From the NCBI GenBank assembly GCA_036417435.1, contig CM070909.1, positions 12,432,597-12,496,596 of the forward strand: DNA of 64,000 nucleotides. Reading direction: 5' to 3'. The notes under the pieces are model-generated. The model was not told the origin of the DNA, made no database searches, and saw only the letters and a program-made list of their open reading frames with translations. Made by a program: the position numbers and the translations under genes. The DNA comes from Inia geoffrensis. Its lineage: Eukaryota; Chordata; Mammalia; Artiodactyla; Iniidae. Below, one piece after another: positions 23,482 to 34,200 of the stretch. How positions within the stretch are numbered: the stretch's first letter is position 1; each line of letters opens with the position of its first letter.

Positions 23482-23489
23482 ATGTAGCA
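23482..23489 (+). promoter_or_regulatory. miR-221/222 seed match 2
   Basis: Second ATGTAGCA 8-mer, 73 nt after the first and conserved with human. Confidence 0.85.
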
Positions 23490-23773
23490 CATAAACTTTG
23501 GGGAAGGGAGGGCAGGGTGGGGCTGAAGAATTGGCATGGGGGGGGGTTATGAAGAGCTTGCTTTGATTTAGAGCAAGGAGAAAAATATTTGACTTGCACT
23601 AAGAGAAGCAGTCTGGGGGGAAGGTTTTGTTTTCTTTAAAGATGTAATGTCCCTTTCAGTGAGAACTGATACTTCATTTAAAAAATCATCCAAATTTGAA
23701 CACTGGCTGCAGATAATTGATACTTATTTTTACATGAAGCTTTTTCTCATTTAGGAGCTCAGATGATTCCGTT

Positions 23774-23781
23774 ATGTAGCA
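23774..23781 (+). promoter_or_regulatory. Third miR-221/222 seed match
   Basis: Another exact ATGTAGCA in the same 3' UTR. From memory, human has GATAGCTGCATGTGGC-like sequence here rather than this 8-mer, so it may be lineage-specific. Confidence 0.6.
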
Positions 23782-24287
23782 GCAAATGGCTTTTTTTTTT
23801 TTTTTTTTTAAACAAAACTCTACTCAGTGCTCCCCGGCTTCCCCAGTCTCCCTTAAAATTGGAATTTGCCGGTTAAAGTATTAAGCTGTTTGGTAATCAC
23901 TCCAGGTACCCCTGGGCAAAAATCTGGCATGTATGGGGGGAGTTCTGAATGCTCAGAATTGACCATTTAATTTTTATCAGATTTGTTGAGAAAATTTCTT
24001 AATTTTCTTTTCACTTCAGGGTGTGTAGACACAGTCAAAATAATTCTAAATCCTTGGATATTTTTAAAGATCTGTAAGTAACTTGACATAAAAAATAATG
24101 AAATAATGTTTAATTTACAGTTTCTCATTCTATTTGTTAATTTGCCCAAAGGAAAGTGGTGTTTTTAAAGGAAAGTGTGTATAGAGAAAAGCACCCGTGG
24201 ATAGGTGAAATGGATACTACATCTTTAAACAGTATTTTTACACTGCCTGTGTATGTGTATGAAACAAAACCATTTGAAGTGCACCTG

Positions 24288-24295
24288 TGTACATA
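24288..24295 (+). promoter_or_regulatory. Pumilio response element 2
   Basis: TGTACATA fits UGUANAUA in a conserved context (CCTGTGTACATAACTCTGTA). Confidence 0.75.
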
Positions 24296-24549
24296 ACTCT
24301 GTAAAGACACTGAAAATTATACTAACTTATTTATGTTAAAAAGAGATTTTTTTTTTTTTTTAATCTAGACAATATACAAGCCAAAGCGGCATGTTTTGTG
24401 CATTTGTAAATGCTGTATTGGGTAGACTAGGTTTTTCCCCTTCTTCTTTTAAATAATATGGCTGTGCTTAAAAGGTTGCATACTGAGCCAGGTATAATTT
24501 TTTGTAATGTGTGAAAAAGATGCCAATTATTGTTACACATCAAGTAGTC

Positions 24550-24555
24550 AATAAA
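24550..24555 (+). terminator. CDKN1B: CDKN1B polyadenylation signal
   Basis: AATAAA sits in 'GTAGTCAATAAAGAAAACTT', the end of the human p27 mRNA. Cleavage is expected about 15-25 nt downstream. Confidence 0.92.
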
Positions 24556-24576
24556 GAAAACTTCCGTAGCTATTTG

Positions 24577-25885
24577 TTGACTTGAACTGTATGTAATGTA
24601 CCTTATTAGTAAGCTTGAGGTATTTGACCTAGCTTTGTAGTCATATTTCCACAAATACAATATGAAGTGGCAAACACCTAGATAATTCAGGCCCACCACT
24701 CGGATGATGTTTATGTAGGTCCAAATGTAGTAGTCACTCTTTCCCACGTAGTTCTGTATGGGTGGACAAAGCTTTAGAAGTGGAAAGTAGGCAGGCCACA
24801 TTTTCATATTAATAAGATGGTCAAAGTCTCCATTAGTTCAAATATTTATGTCTCTAGGATATGAATGTGTCAGAACCAAAAATTGTTACATAAGCGTAGA
24901 CCGATCACACGTTTGCAGGATTGAAAATGAAACTAACATGATTTCTCTAAATTCTGTATTTACACATGCAGTGTTGTGAGGAATTAGAGCCACTTTTCAG
25001 ACCATCTAATCTACACCTCTCCAAAATATTCAGATATATAGGTCCTTTAGAAATGGGTGTGCATTCCACACTAATTTAGGTAGAACAGGTATGCTTCAAA
25101 TTGAACTGGTCATCACACACGAACTCCTCAATTTCTAAATTTCCTGGTTATAATCTACACAACCTAAAACTGGTTAATCTGAATACCGAATCTGAGAGTT
25201 TGAGGATCCCATATCCACAGAGCAAAGCTATTTTTTATTTAAATAAGAAAAAAAATTAAACACGGCATTTTAAAGTCAGTTTTATTAGGATAATCCCTGC
25301 AATTTGAAATTCTCATAAAATGTGGCTAAGGTGTAAGATTAAATTTTTCTAGGAATCTGCAAATGGTTAAATGCAAAAATCTGGATTTGGGTTCAATTGT
25401 TTCTCTCAAATACTTGCATTTAATTTATTGCACCCCAAAAGGGGCTCTAAACAAGATAATGTTCAGCTTATTTTGACCCGAAATTGCTTATCAAAAAACA
25501 AAAAAACCAAAAAAAACCCCAGGGTTGAGTCTCTTCGACTGCCAGGAAGGGAAAAGTAGGTCCTTTGGTGGCTGGGCCACATCTTCCAAGTTGGTATTAT
25601 TTTAATTAAAGACTAAAGGTGTTTTTGTGATTCTATTCAAAACACGAAGGCAGGGTGTTTTTCAGGAAGAGACTGAGAAAGCAAGAAAAACAATTCAAAA
25701 TGGGGAGGAAGGAGTGGAGAGTCAGGAAATAATGAAATAAATTCTCACTGAGCCAAAAAGGATACTTTAAAAAGTGTCTCTAACAGATAGGGGGAAAAGT
25801 CCTCTTCTAATTGCTGCTTATAACCCCTGTTTCTTTCCCAAAGAGCCATATTTAATGTGAATTTTTAGAGATTGCGTTTTAGGAG
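24577..25885. other. Intergenic stretch between CDKN1B and the next CpG island
   Basis: AT-rich and unique. No gene, RNA or repeat was recognised. Confidence 0.4.
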
Positions 25886-28300
25886 TGCTGGGCCAGGAAA
25901 AAGTGGATGCTCGCCGCGCCAGGCACGTTCACAGGAACGCAGCCCCTAAAGTCACCGTGTCGGTCCTTCACGCGTTCTACGTCAAGTCTCCAAACGTGTC
26001 CCCGGGATTCGGAGCGTCCTCTCCCCGACCCCGGACTGCAGGGTCCGCCGCAGGCGTCCCTCCGAGGGGAGGCGGCCGCCGGCGCCAGCCACCCCCTACC
26101 CCGCTACCCCGGCCACTGCGCCGTCGTCTCTCCACCCTGCCCCGCATCCCCGCGCCGGCCCGCCGCGGCAGTTGCGGGGTCAGGCTGGCTGGAGCCTCGG
26201 GACGAAAAGGCTATCAAGTCTAGTTCCTCGTCTGCAACTGGCGGCTCCCGCACCGCCCGGATCGCTGCGCGCAGTTCCCGCGCCCCGGGCGCCCGCAGGC
26301 CATGGAGGGCGGCTGCGCCTCGGCCCCCGCAGCTGGGCTGGGCGGTTTCTCCGAAACTTGCCTCCCTCATCATCTCTCCTCTGGGCTAAGAAAGAAGCGA
26401 AAACCCCCATTCCGCTCCACAATCAGACCCTGCACATCAGTACCCCGCCAACTCCAGGGCGCTGGGGAGATTTGAGCGGAGGGGAGAACCTTTCCGAATT
26501 CGTGGACCCTCCAGGGCAGCAGCCCGCTCCCACCCCCACCCCAGGCTCCAATGATCCGCAGCCCCGCGCATTTCGAAAGGCTTCTCGGCTCGCCGCCGGC
26601 CCTGGAGGGCCGCAGCCGTGCGCAGGAGGGGCCGCGCGCCACAGCCGCTCGCGGGGGTCGCTTCCTCCCTTGCACCCGCTCTGCCAAGTCCCCCGGTTGC
26701 ATCCCCACTGCCCAGTGCGGGGGACCAGGGCAGGGAAGAACTAGGAAACTGTGGGTCCAGAGGCATAACTGGGGACGGAGGAGACCGTGGAAATCAACAG
26801 GAGGGGAGCGGGGCGGGCGGCCTTTCAGGCCACGGTGTGCCCACCGGCCGCGCGCCGGGACCTTTCCGGGCTGCCGAGGAACGCTGCCTTCGCCATTTCA
26901 TCTTAACCCTCGTTAGCGTAGACACTTGCTCTTCCGAAGCTTTTCTGAATTGAAAGAAAGGTGTTTTAGAAGCTCGTCTAGGATCTGCGATCTTTCAGAG
27001 TACGAATTTCTTTTTTTTTTTTTAAGTTTGCCATCTCTTTCACCTGGGCCACACCCTACGTTCGCTCCCCTCCCTCCCGGCCAAAATTAAGGTAAAAATC
27101 CTGCGAGCAGAGCTGGGCGGGGGGCTGGGTCAGAGGGTCCACGGTCACGTTAGACCCTCTCCTCCCCCGGGGAGGTGGGGGTTGGTGGCACCCCCTGGAT
27201 CTCGGCTTGCGGTGGGGTAGGGCGGGGTGGGTCAGCGCCAGCCAGACCCCGCAGAACCGAAAGTGTAGCATTTACACGTACACTCAAGTCCCCGTGCGGC
27301 CATCCGCGTCCCGGGCCTGTCTCGCGTGGGGACACAGAGGAGGCAGGAATCCCCGAGTGAAAAATACAAAAAGGAATCGAGGCGTGCTGGGAGTCAAACG
27401 TCGACGCGCCTCAAAACGAACGTGAAGAAAAGGCAGGGAGAAGGGCGCGCAGCCGGGACGCGGGGCCGGGGGATTGCATCATTGCAGCTCCCCCTCCAGA
27501 AAATGGGCTCCGAACCGCGGCCACCATCATGGCGCTCGGGCCGGGCCGCGCTTCCCGTGCGCCTTCCCCGAGCGCTCTGGTCACGGGTACTGAGCCTCGA
27601 GCGAGAGTTCTGCAAACATGTCCCCCTCCTCTCTCGAACGCCTGTCCCCCACCCCCTCCTTCCTTTTGTGTGCTTGTGGACGTGTGTGTATGCGTGCGTC
27701 CGTGTGAGTGTGTGCGCGGACCAGAGAACTTGAAGATTTTTTTTTTCCTCTCTTTTTTCCCTCCAGTGCTGGTGGTTGTAAACTTGATTGGCATTGGCTG
27801 CACCCACTGACCCCTGCGCCGAGTCCACTGAAGATTTAAGGTGGATCCGAGAAGCTGCAGCTTCAGGCGGAGTCTCGCGCTTTAGCTAGTTTTATAGGAA
27901 AAAAAAAAAAAAAAAACCCAAACCGTGCGCCCGCCGCGTTTTTACGAATCCCCTGCGGTACCAGCCCCCGCGCCCGCCCCGCCCGTCGCGCGCTGGCTCC
28001 GCCCCCTCCCGCTTCTTCCCCATTGGCCCGCGAGAGCAGTTTGAATTTTTTTTTTTCCTTTGGATGCTTGTTTTCTCGTAAAAAAAGACGGTGCCCCAGC
28101 GCGTGTGGCGAAACCTACTTCGGCGGCCCGAGGTGCGGTGTTGTAGCTGGTTTTGTGAAGGCAGGAGGGAGGAGGGTGGGCGGGGCTTCCGTTCCCAAAT
28201 TTTATCCCGAAGAGTGGTAGACAGTGTGCGGGCGTGGGGGGGGGGGGGGCCTGGGGCCTGGGGAAGCTCCGGCGGGGGCAGAGTGTAGTATAAAACGTTA
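25886..28300. promoter_or_regulatory. Second CpG island, APOLD1 upstream promoter region
   Basis: About 2.4 kb dense in CpG, with many fortuitous open frames on both strands. Sp1-like CCGCCCC boxes lie near 27970-28010 and an inverted CCAAT (ATTGG) at 28022-28026. These are a good core promoter for the exon-like segment ending at 28403. A polypyrimidine tract with CCCTCCAG ends at 27766 and could be a splice acceptor. A GT-rich stretch lies at 27665-27720. In human, the long APOLD1 isoform starts about 8.5 kb downstream of the CDKN1B start, which projects to about 28.0 kb here. Confidence 0.65.
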
Positions 28301-28403
28301 CTGAACGTCCAGGGCGCGTCGCTTCACCGGCTGCTGGCCAGAGGTACTAGGAGGCGCTGGCAGGAGCCCTGGCGAGGATGCACCTTTCCCCTGCCTTGGA
28401 AAG
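28090..28403 (+). other. APOLD1: APOLD1 upstream first exon, probably non-coding here
   Basis: From 28325 one frame reads HRLLARGTR and, after an unrelated stretch, WRGCTFP, then meets a donor AAAG|GTAGAA at 28403/28404. I recall the human long APOLD1 isoform beginning with a short extension containing HRLRARGTR and WRGCTFP, so this is its orthologous exon. APOLD1 is an endothelial, stress-induced apolipoprotein-L-domain membrane protein. In this window no ATG precedes the segment: the human start position reads GTC at 28307-28309. The frame is open only from the stop at 28286-28288. Apparent extra C bases near 28378 and 28390 also break the similarity. The main APOLD1 coding exon is not in the window. 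The short isoform, starting in that later exon, would be unaffected. The exon 5' end is a guess. Confidence 0.6.
28236..28278 (+). other. G-rich tract, G-quadruplex candidate
   Basis: A run of 14 G at 28236-28249 is followed by GGGG runs at short spacing and a final GGGGG. It lies directly upstream of, or within, the presumed APOLD1 first exon. A TATAAAA string follows at 28289-28295. Confidence 0.6.
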
Positions 28404-29365
28404 GTAGAACTGGGCAGGGCGGGAGGGTGAAGGTAGCCCGGAAAAGAACACTTTCTCATTTCCAAGGGAAAAAAGAAACAGAAGAAATACAATTATAGCA
28501 AAAATGTATTATTTCAAAGAATCCTTCAAAATTCAGGCAGTCAGTATCATTTTTACTGAATTAAAAAAAAAAGTTTTCTGTCTGGTTTCCAGGGTGTTTT
28601 TGAGTAAGGAGCATGTTAAAATAAAATCGAGATAGGGATTAAGACTTTGAAAGTGCCTCTGATTACTGGGTCTGAAATTAATTCTTTTGATAAAGTACTT
28701 TACCATTTAAGATAATGTTATTTGTAATACAGGTCTTATACAAGTGATAGCCTTCCTTAATTTATAACCCAGTTATGTTTTACTTTACTGTGGAATTTTT
28801 TAAAGTTTATGATAATTCGAATTATTCTCCAAATCACTGAATCTCCAGATTAGTGAGGTTAGCATATGTACAGTTTTTTTGGGGTCTGTTACTCTTGTTG
28901 CAGTGTGGCTGACGATTTTAACCAGATGTCCAGACCCAGCCTTCAGTCTAACGGTTCCTATCCTGTCCAACCTACAGTCAGTTTTTTAGTACTAAACTCT
29001 CCCAATACTTCCTAACCCAGCTAACCCCTTAAGGTTAGCCCAGACCAACCAGGCTCCTCAGACCACCATAAACCAACCTGCTTGTGCCCTTAGCAAGGAC
29101 TTTTGGGAGTTAAGATTGTCCCCCAATGGACTGGGTAGCTTCAGGAAGCAGTGGTCTCCTCATTCCTGGAAATGCCAGTCAAGCACTAGTCTGGGTGACC
29201 CCTTAATAGGGACATTGTAGAAAAGATTCAAATATCAAGTGAATATTAGGACTAGTGATTTTGAAAGTCTGTTCCAGACCCTTGAGATACTGTATTTCCA
29301 AACTTGGAGTACCTGGATATCTACTAAACCAAGCCATTTGTCTTGCTCATTACCATTTTCTAGAC
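28404..29365. other. Presumed start of the long APOLD1 intron
   Basis: Unique, CpG-poor DNA begins abruptly after the donor. No repeat or coding exon was recognised. Confidence 0.4.
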
Positions 29366-29835
29366 TTGTGCTCTCCAATATGGTAGCCAGAAGCCATATG
29401 TAGCTGTCGAGCACTTGAATGTGACTAGTCCAAATTGAGATGTGCTATGTGTGAAATATACTCAGGGTTTCCAAGAATTAGTATGAAAGAGTGTTAAATA
29501 TCTCATTAATAATTTTTATATTGATTACATGTTGAAATAATATTTTTGGTTATTGGGTTAAAAATATTAAATTTAATTTCATCTGTTTCTTTTAAACTTT
29601 TTTTTAGTGTGGTTACTAGACAATTAAAAAAAAACCTCAAACATGATTTTATTTTTTTAATTTTTTGGCCCTGCCTTCCGGCATGTGGGATCTTAGTTCC
29701 CCAACCAGGGATTGAACCCATGCGCCCTGCAGTGGAAGCTCAAGAGTCTTAACCACTGAACCTCCAGGGAAGTCCCTAGACAGTTTTAATTTATAGATGT
29801 GACTCGCATTATATATTTCTATTTGGACGTTGCCG
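29366..29835 (+). mobile_element. hAT-type DNA transposon relic, copy B
   Basis: Same family as 4274-4764: shared 'CTCCAATATGGTAGCCA', 'CAAATTGAGATGTG', 'ATATCTCATTAATA' and 'TTTATATTGA' blocks. The perfect 8-bp duplication TTCTAGAC flanks it (29358-29365 and 29836-29843). It is also interrupted by a CHR SINE. Confidence 0.65.
29645..29776 (-). mobile_element. Short CHR-family SINE in the hAT relic
   Basis: Reads T-rich tail, then GGCATGTGGGATCTTAGTTC, CAACCAGGGATTGAACCC and CCTCCAGGGAAGTCCC. A CTAGACARTT duplication is visible at about 29616 and 29776, but the left boundary is unclear. Confidence 0.85.
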
Positions 29836-30629
29836 TTCTAGACCAGCACCCGTGGTAACTCGAAGCCCCATCTTTGAGATTGGTAGCTGATAATACTGAG
29901 GAGTAGCTGATAACTTCTAGTTGCCATCCTAAGTTCTCAAGTTAAATCAAGGCCCAAACTCAGCCTCAGGAACCCTTAAAGAATTCTACCAACACCTAAC
30001 ACCTACGGTTTAATCTGTAACACATAGTACTTGTTTTGAGCCCAGCGCATGGAAATATGGTACAGCTCTGTCTGATTCAGTCAGACTTGATCACAGCTTT
30101 CCACATTTATGTAGAGAACCTGGGAGAGCCAATATGTTAGGAATGACTCTGGAAAAAAAATTTAGATCCCAAACAAAGTCTCCATGAGTAACTTTTCAGT
30201 AGCACTTGTCAGCAGAGAGGAAGGTGGGAGGGAGATGGAGCAGTGTTCTCATTCTATGATTGCGCCTCTATCAGAAGATTGGAACGAATGAAAAGGTGTG
30301 CATTGTTTTTGGATAGGTATATGCAAAATGATAAAGATGGCAATAAATTTATACCTTTTAAGTTAAATTTGTACCTTTGCACTAAATTCTAAGTCTGATC
30401 ATCCTGTTTCGTTCCATTGCTCAGTTTAAACACTGAGGACCATTTATTTTAATTACTGTAAGTTTAGAATAGTTATAATTACTCATAGCACTAATCCTCC
30501 ACACCCCAACCAGTACCTTTACTCTTCTCTTTTTCAGAATTTTCCTGGATTCTTTGCTTGCCTCCCCTCACCCCTCCCCGCCCCCGACCCCGATGGATTT
30601 AAAATGAATTTTGTCTAGTTGCAAATTCC

Positions 30630-31390
30630 TGTTGTGTTAAAATAAATAAATAAAGTGGGATCCTTATCTCCCACTTCATACCAGATAAATTCCTCAAGAA
30701 TTAAAGAGTGAAATTTAAAAAAAAAAGAAAAAAAAAGCATAGACATACGAGAAGAGATCTCAGAGAATTTTTTTTTTTTATAAATTTATTTATTTATTTA
30801 TTTTGGCTGTGTTGGGTCTTCATTTCTGTGCGAGGGCTTTCTCTAGTTGCAGCGAACGGGGGCCACTCTTCATCGCAGTGCGCGGGCCTCTCACCGTTGC
30901 GGCCTCTCTTGTTGCAGCAGAGAACAGGCTCCAGACGCGCAGGCTCAGTAGCTGTGGCTCACGGGCCCATTTGCTCCGCGACATGTACGATCTTCCCAGA
31001 CCAGGGCTTGAACCCATGTGCCCTGCATTGGCAGGCAGAATCTCAACCACTGCGTCATCAGGGAAGCCCTCAGAGAATTTTTAAAGATATAATCTCAGAG
31101 TGAGGAAGGTCTTTCTCAGTATGACACAACACATAAAATCCATAACCTGAGTCTCTCCAAAATCATTACCTTATTCTGGCTTTCCCTTCATATTCATAAA
31201 TTCAATGACATAAAAATATTCTGCATGGAAAACCCACCATAGAAAGTCAAAAGACAGTGACATGGTGGTGAGAGTTGCACAACAATGTGAATGTACTTAG
31301 TGACACTGAACTGTACATTTACAAATGGTTAAAATGGGAAATTTTATGTTATGTTGTAATTAACTATAATAGTAAATAAATAAATATGCA
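30630..31390 (+). mobile_element. Old LINE-1 ORF2 3' fragment and 3' UTR
   Basis: Includes 'GATCCTTATCTCCCACTTCA', 'AAGGTCTTTCTCAGTATGAC' and a 3' UTR segment 'GTGGTGAGAGTTGCACAACA' ending in TAAATAAATAAA. It is split by a CHRL SINE. Confidence 0.7.
30773..31068 (-). mobile_element. Long CHR-family SINE (CHRL type)
   Basis: About 296 bp in reverse orientation, with an ATTTATTTATTT tail and the CATCAGGGAAGCC head at the right. The duplication CTCAGAGAATTTTT flanks it (30759-30772 and 31069-31082). Confidence 0.92.
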
Positions 31391-31394
31391 GCTA

Positions 31395-31708
31395 CAGTGG
31401 TCCCCCTTTACAGTGGATGTCTGAAACCGAGGGTAGTACCGAAACCTATATATACCGTGTTTTTTTCCTAAACTAAGGAGCAAGTAGCATATGCAGGATG
31501 GATATGCTGGACAAAGTGATGATTTTTGTCCTGGGCGGGAAGGAGCCAGACTATTGAGAGATTTCATCATGCTACTCAGAAGGTCCTGCAATTTAAAACC
31601 TATGAATTGTTTATATCTGGAATTTTCCTTGTAATATATCTGGATGCCGGTTAACCGCGGGTAACTGAAACTGAGAAAATCGAAAACTCGGATAAGGAGA
31701 AACTACTG
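31395..31708 (+). mobile_element. Tigger-type (TcMar) DNA transposon relic
   Basis: Imperfect terminal inverted repeats CAGTGGTCCCCCTT and GGAGAAACTACTG, flanked by TA (31393-31394 and 31709-31710). Internal 'GGATGTCTGAAACCGAGGGT' and 'TATATATACCGTGTTTTTT' fit Tigger-derived elements. Confidence 0.7.
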
Positions 31709-31784
31709 TACTGGAAGAATTTTAAAGTTCATCCATGTTCCATCTAAAAGAATCTCACAGGATTCTGGATCCCATCCTTTTTGA

Positions 31785-32005
31785 GGCTCTGGAATGAGAC
31801 TGCTTGGGGTAGAGTCCTATTTACCTAACCTGTTGCCTGTGAGACCCTTTTGCAAGTTACTTCACCTTTTATAGTTTCTATTTCTTTAGCTATATAATGA
31901 GAATGCTTATAGCTCTCTCAGAGGGTTATTAATACTGTTTGGTGGGATAATGTGTGTGCAGTACTTAGCACAATACCTGGTATATAATAAATAATAACCA
32001 TTATA
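31785..32005 (+). mobile_element. MIR SINE relic
   Basis: MIR core 'GCAAGTTACTTCACCTTTTA', then 'AGAGGGTTATTAATACTG' and terminal 'GTACTTAGCACAATACCTGG'. The short CHR SINE at 32040 follows just beyond it. Confidence 0.65.
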
Positions 32006-32039
32006 TACATAATTAATAGGGACATCCAGGGGATTTTTT

Positions 32040-32150
32040 TGGCCATGCCACACAGCATGCGGGATCTTAGTTCCCTGACCAAGGATCGACCCTGTGCCCC
32101 CTGCAGTGGAAGCTCGGAGTCCTAAGCACTGGACCTCCAGGGAATTCCCC
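32040..32150 (-). mobile_element. Short CHR-family SINE
   Basis: Reverse orientation with a short T tail. The duplication GRGACATCCAG flanks it (about 32029-32039 and 32151-32161). Confidence 0.9.
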
Positions 32151-32375
32151 GAGACATCCAGTTCTTATTTTGGATTCTCAAGTAACCACAACCAGCACTA
32201 TACTAATCTCATTTTTAATTACTGCTATTGTTACCCTTAAGAAGAACAAGTAATTTTGGAGGGGGGTGGTAATTTAATAAACAGAATGATATACTGCAAA
32301 AACTGGTTGAAACGGTAAGTTTAATGTATATTTTACCACAATTTTTTTTTAAAGTTTAAAAAATAAGGCATTTGT

Positions 32376-32502
32376 GGGAGTTCCCTGGTGGCCTAGTGGT
32401 TAAAATTCCAGGCTTTCACTGCTATGGCCTGGGTTCAATCCCTGGTCGAGTAACTGAGATTCCACAAGCCACGTGGTGTTGTCAAAAAAAAAAAAAAAAA
32501 AA
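32376..32502 (+). mobile_element. Short CHR-family SINE
   Basis: GTTCCCTGGTGGCCTAGTGG head and a long A tail. Perfect 11-bp duplication AAGGCATTTGT at 32365-32375 and 32503-32513. Confidence 0.92.
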
Positions 32503-32539
32503 AAGGCATTTGTTGACTCTAGGGCCATCTCTAGTTATC

Positions 32540-32840
32540 TCAGAAAGGATCTGGTATAGATTTGTTTGTGGTACTAAATCAATAACACACCCATACACAA
32601 AGACGACGGCAAACTGGAAAAAATGTTGGCAACCCATATATCAAGGGCTAATTTCCCTGATAAATAAAGAGTTTCTACAAATCAATGAGTAAAAGCAAAC
32701 AAAACAGTAGAAAAGTAAGCAAAGGTTGTGACCACAATTTTCAGAAAAGGAAACACAAAAGGCTCTTAAAATGTGAAAACGTGCTCAGTTGTAATGTGAG
32801 ACTATGGGATAAAAGTTATATACAGAATATATAAGTTTAG
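32540..32840 (+). mobile_element. Old LINE-1 ORF2 fragment
   Basis: Resembles the ORF2 3' third: 'TATCAAGGGCTAATTTCCCT', 'AAAGAGTTTCTACAAATCAA' and 'TCAGAAAAGGAAACACAAAA'. Confidence 0.65.
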
Positions 32841-33429
32841 GTAGAGTTACAGTTAGCATCACTCTGATACAAAGTTGACCATTATCGTTTCTTGATTGTG
32901 TAACATTCGCTTCCCTCCCTCCTATCCAAAGCTGAGTAATTTTTTTCTAGCTTCAGTGATGACCAGAGAAGCAAGGAGTTTGCATATGTAGAAGCCATGA
33001 CCGCCTTTCAAGTTCAGTGTGAAATCCCTCTCATCCAAACTGTCTAATTTTTGGCCTATTGGCATCCCCTTACTTTGCCCATAGAAACCCCCAGAATCAG
33101 CCTCTTAAAACAAGTACAACGACCTTTCTCAATACATCTCATCCATTCCTGCTTTTAATGCCTGTATATCGTTGGATAACCTGAGTTTCTACAAAATCAT
33201 GGCCTTATTCTGCCTTTCCCTTCGGATTCTCTATTCTTTTAAAAGGCTTCAAGCAGAATTTATTATATGATAAACATGAAATGTCAAATCAGTAGAGAGA
33301 CAATATTATGGAATAATTGGTGTTAGGTTGGAGCTTGTCATGTGGGAAAAATGTTAAATCCCTCCTACACATACATATACACACATATGGTATTTTACAT
33401 TATGTACTGTGGGTTTAGTCTTTCATTTA

Positions 33430-34200
33430 GCAGTTCTACAAATTTAGGGAAATAATCACATGTATGACTAAATATATATTTACCGGAACGATCGCTGTTT
33501 GTTTAAAAGGAAACAAGTAAATGACCAAACAACCTCCCCTTTGCTATAGGATTACAGGATTGATTATTTGATTGAACCAACTGTAGAATATACAAGAATG
33601 ACACAGACTGCAGCTATTAAAACACCCCAGGTAGCTTTATATGTATGAATAGGAAAATTCCATAATATTAAGCCAGGCACAGAACAATATTTATGGTAGG
33701 ATCCCATTTTTGTAAAAAAATTTTTTTAATTCATATATACGCATGGTCCCAGCCTGAAAGGTTACCTCTCCAATTTCTGAGAGGGGGAGTATGAAGAGAC
33801 TTTATACATTTCATTATTGGTTGTATTTTTTTTAATATTTATTTTTGTAAATTTATTTTATTTTTTTTCTTTAATTTTTTGGCTGCATCAGGTCTTAGTT
33901 GTGGCACGTGGGCTGTCATTGCGGTGCGTGGGCTTCTCTCTAGTTGTGGTGTGCATTTTTTTTTTTCTCTGTCTAGTTGTGGTGCGTGGGCTCCAGGGCG
34001 CATGGGCTCTGTAGTTTGCGGCTCGCGGGCTCGGTAGTTGTGGCGCACGGGCTTAGTTGCCCCGCGGCACGTGGAGTCTTAGTTCCGTGACCAGGGATGG
34101 AAACCTGCATCCCCTGCATTGGAAGGCAGATTCTTTACCACTGGACCACCAGGGAAGTCCCTGTTGTATTTTTTATAATGGATTTTAACAAGAAATAAAA
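33430..34200 (+). mobile_element. Old LINE-1 fragment split by a SINE
   Basis: 'CAGACTGCAGCTATTAAAAC' and 'GCACAGAACAATATTTATGG' match the end of an old L1 ORF2. A CHRL SINE at 33832-34162 interrupts the right side. Outer limits are approximate. Confidence 0.5.
33832..34162 (-). mobile_element. Long CHR-family SINE (CHRL type)
   Basis: Reverse orientation, about 330 bp, with repeated 'AGTTGTGGTGCGTGGGCT'-type modules. Perfect duplication GTTGTATTTTTT at 33820-33831 and 34163-34174. Confidence 0.92.

Larger units (their letters stand above)
23218..24576 (+). other. CDKN1B: CDKN1B terminal exon, 3' UTR
   Basis: About 1.36 kb of non-coding sequence resembling the human p27 3' UTR along its whole length: 'TGTTTCCTTGTTTATCCGAT' at the start, 'GGGGAAGGGAGGGCAGGGTG' near 23500, 'CAATTATTGTTACACATCAA' near the end. 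It ends after AATAAA at 24550-24555. It carries miR-221/222 and Pumilio sites listed separately, plus long T runs at about 23791-23809 and 24347-24361. Confidence 0.93.

Noticed and set aside
25885..27828. Many open frames of 100-190 codons in the second CpG island
   Set aside because: They overlap in all frames and on both strands, with low-complexity Arg/Pro/Ala/Gly composition typical of CpG islands. No family was recognised.
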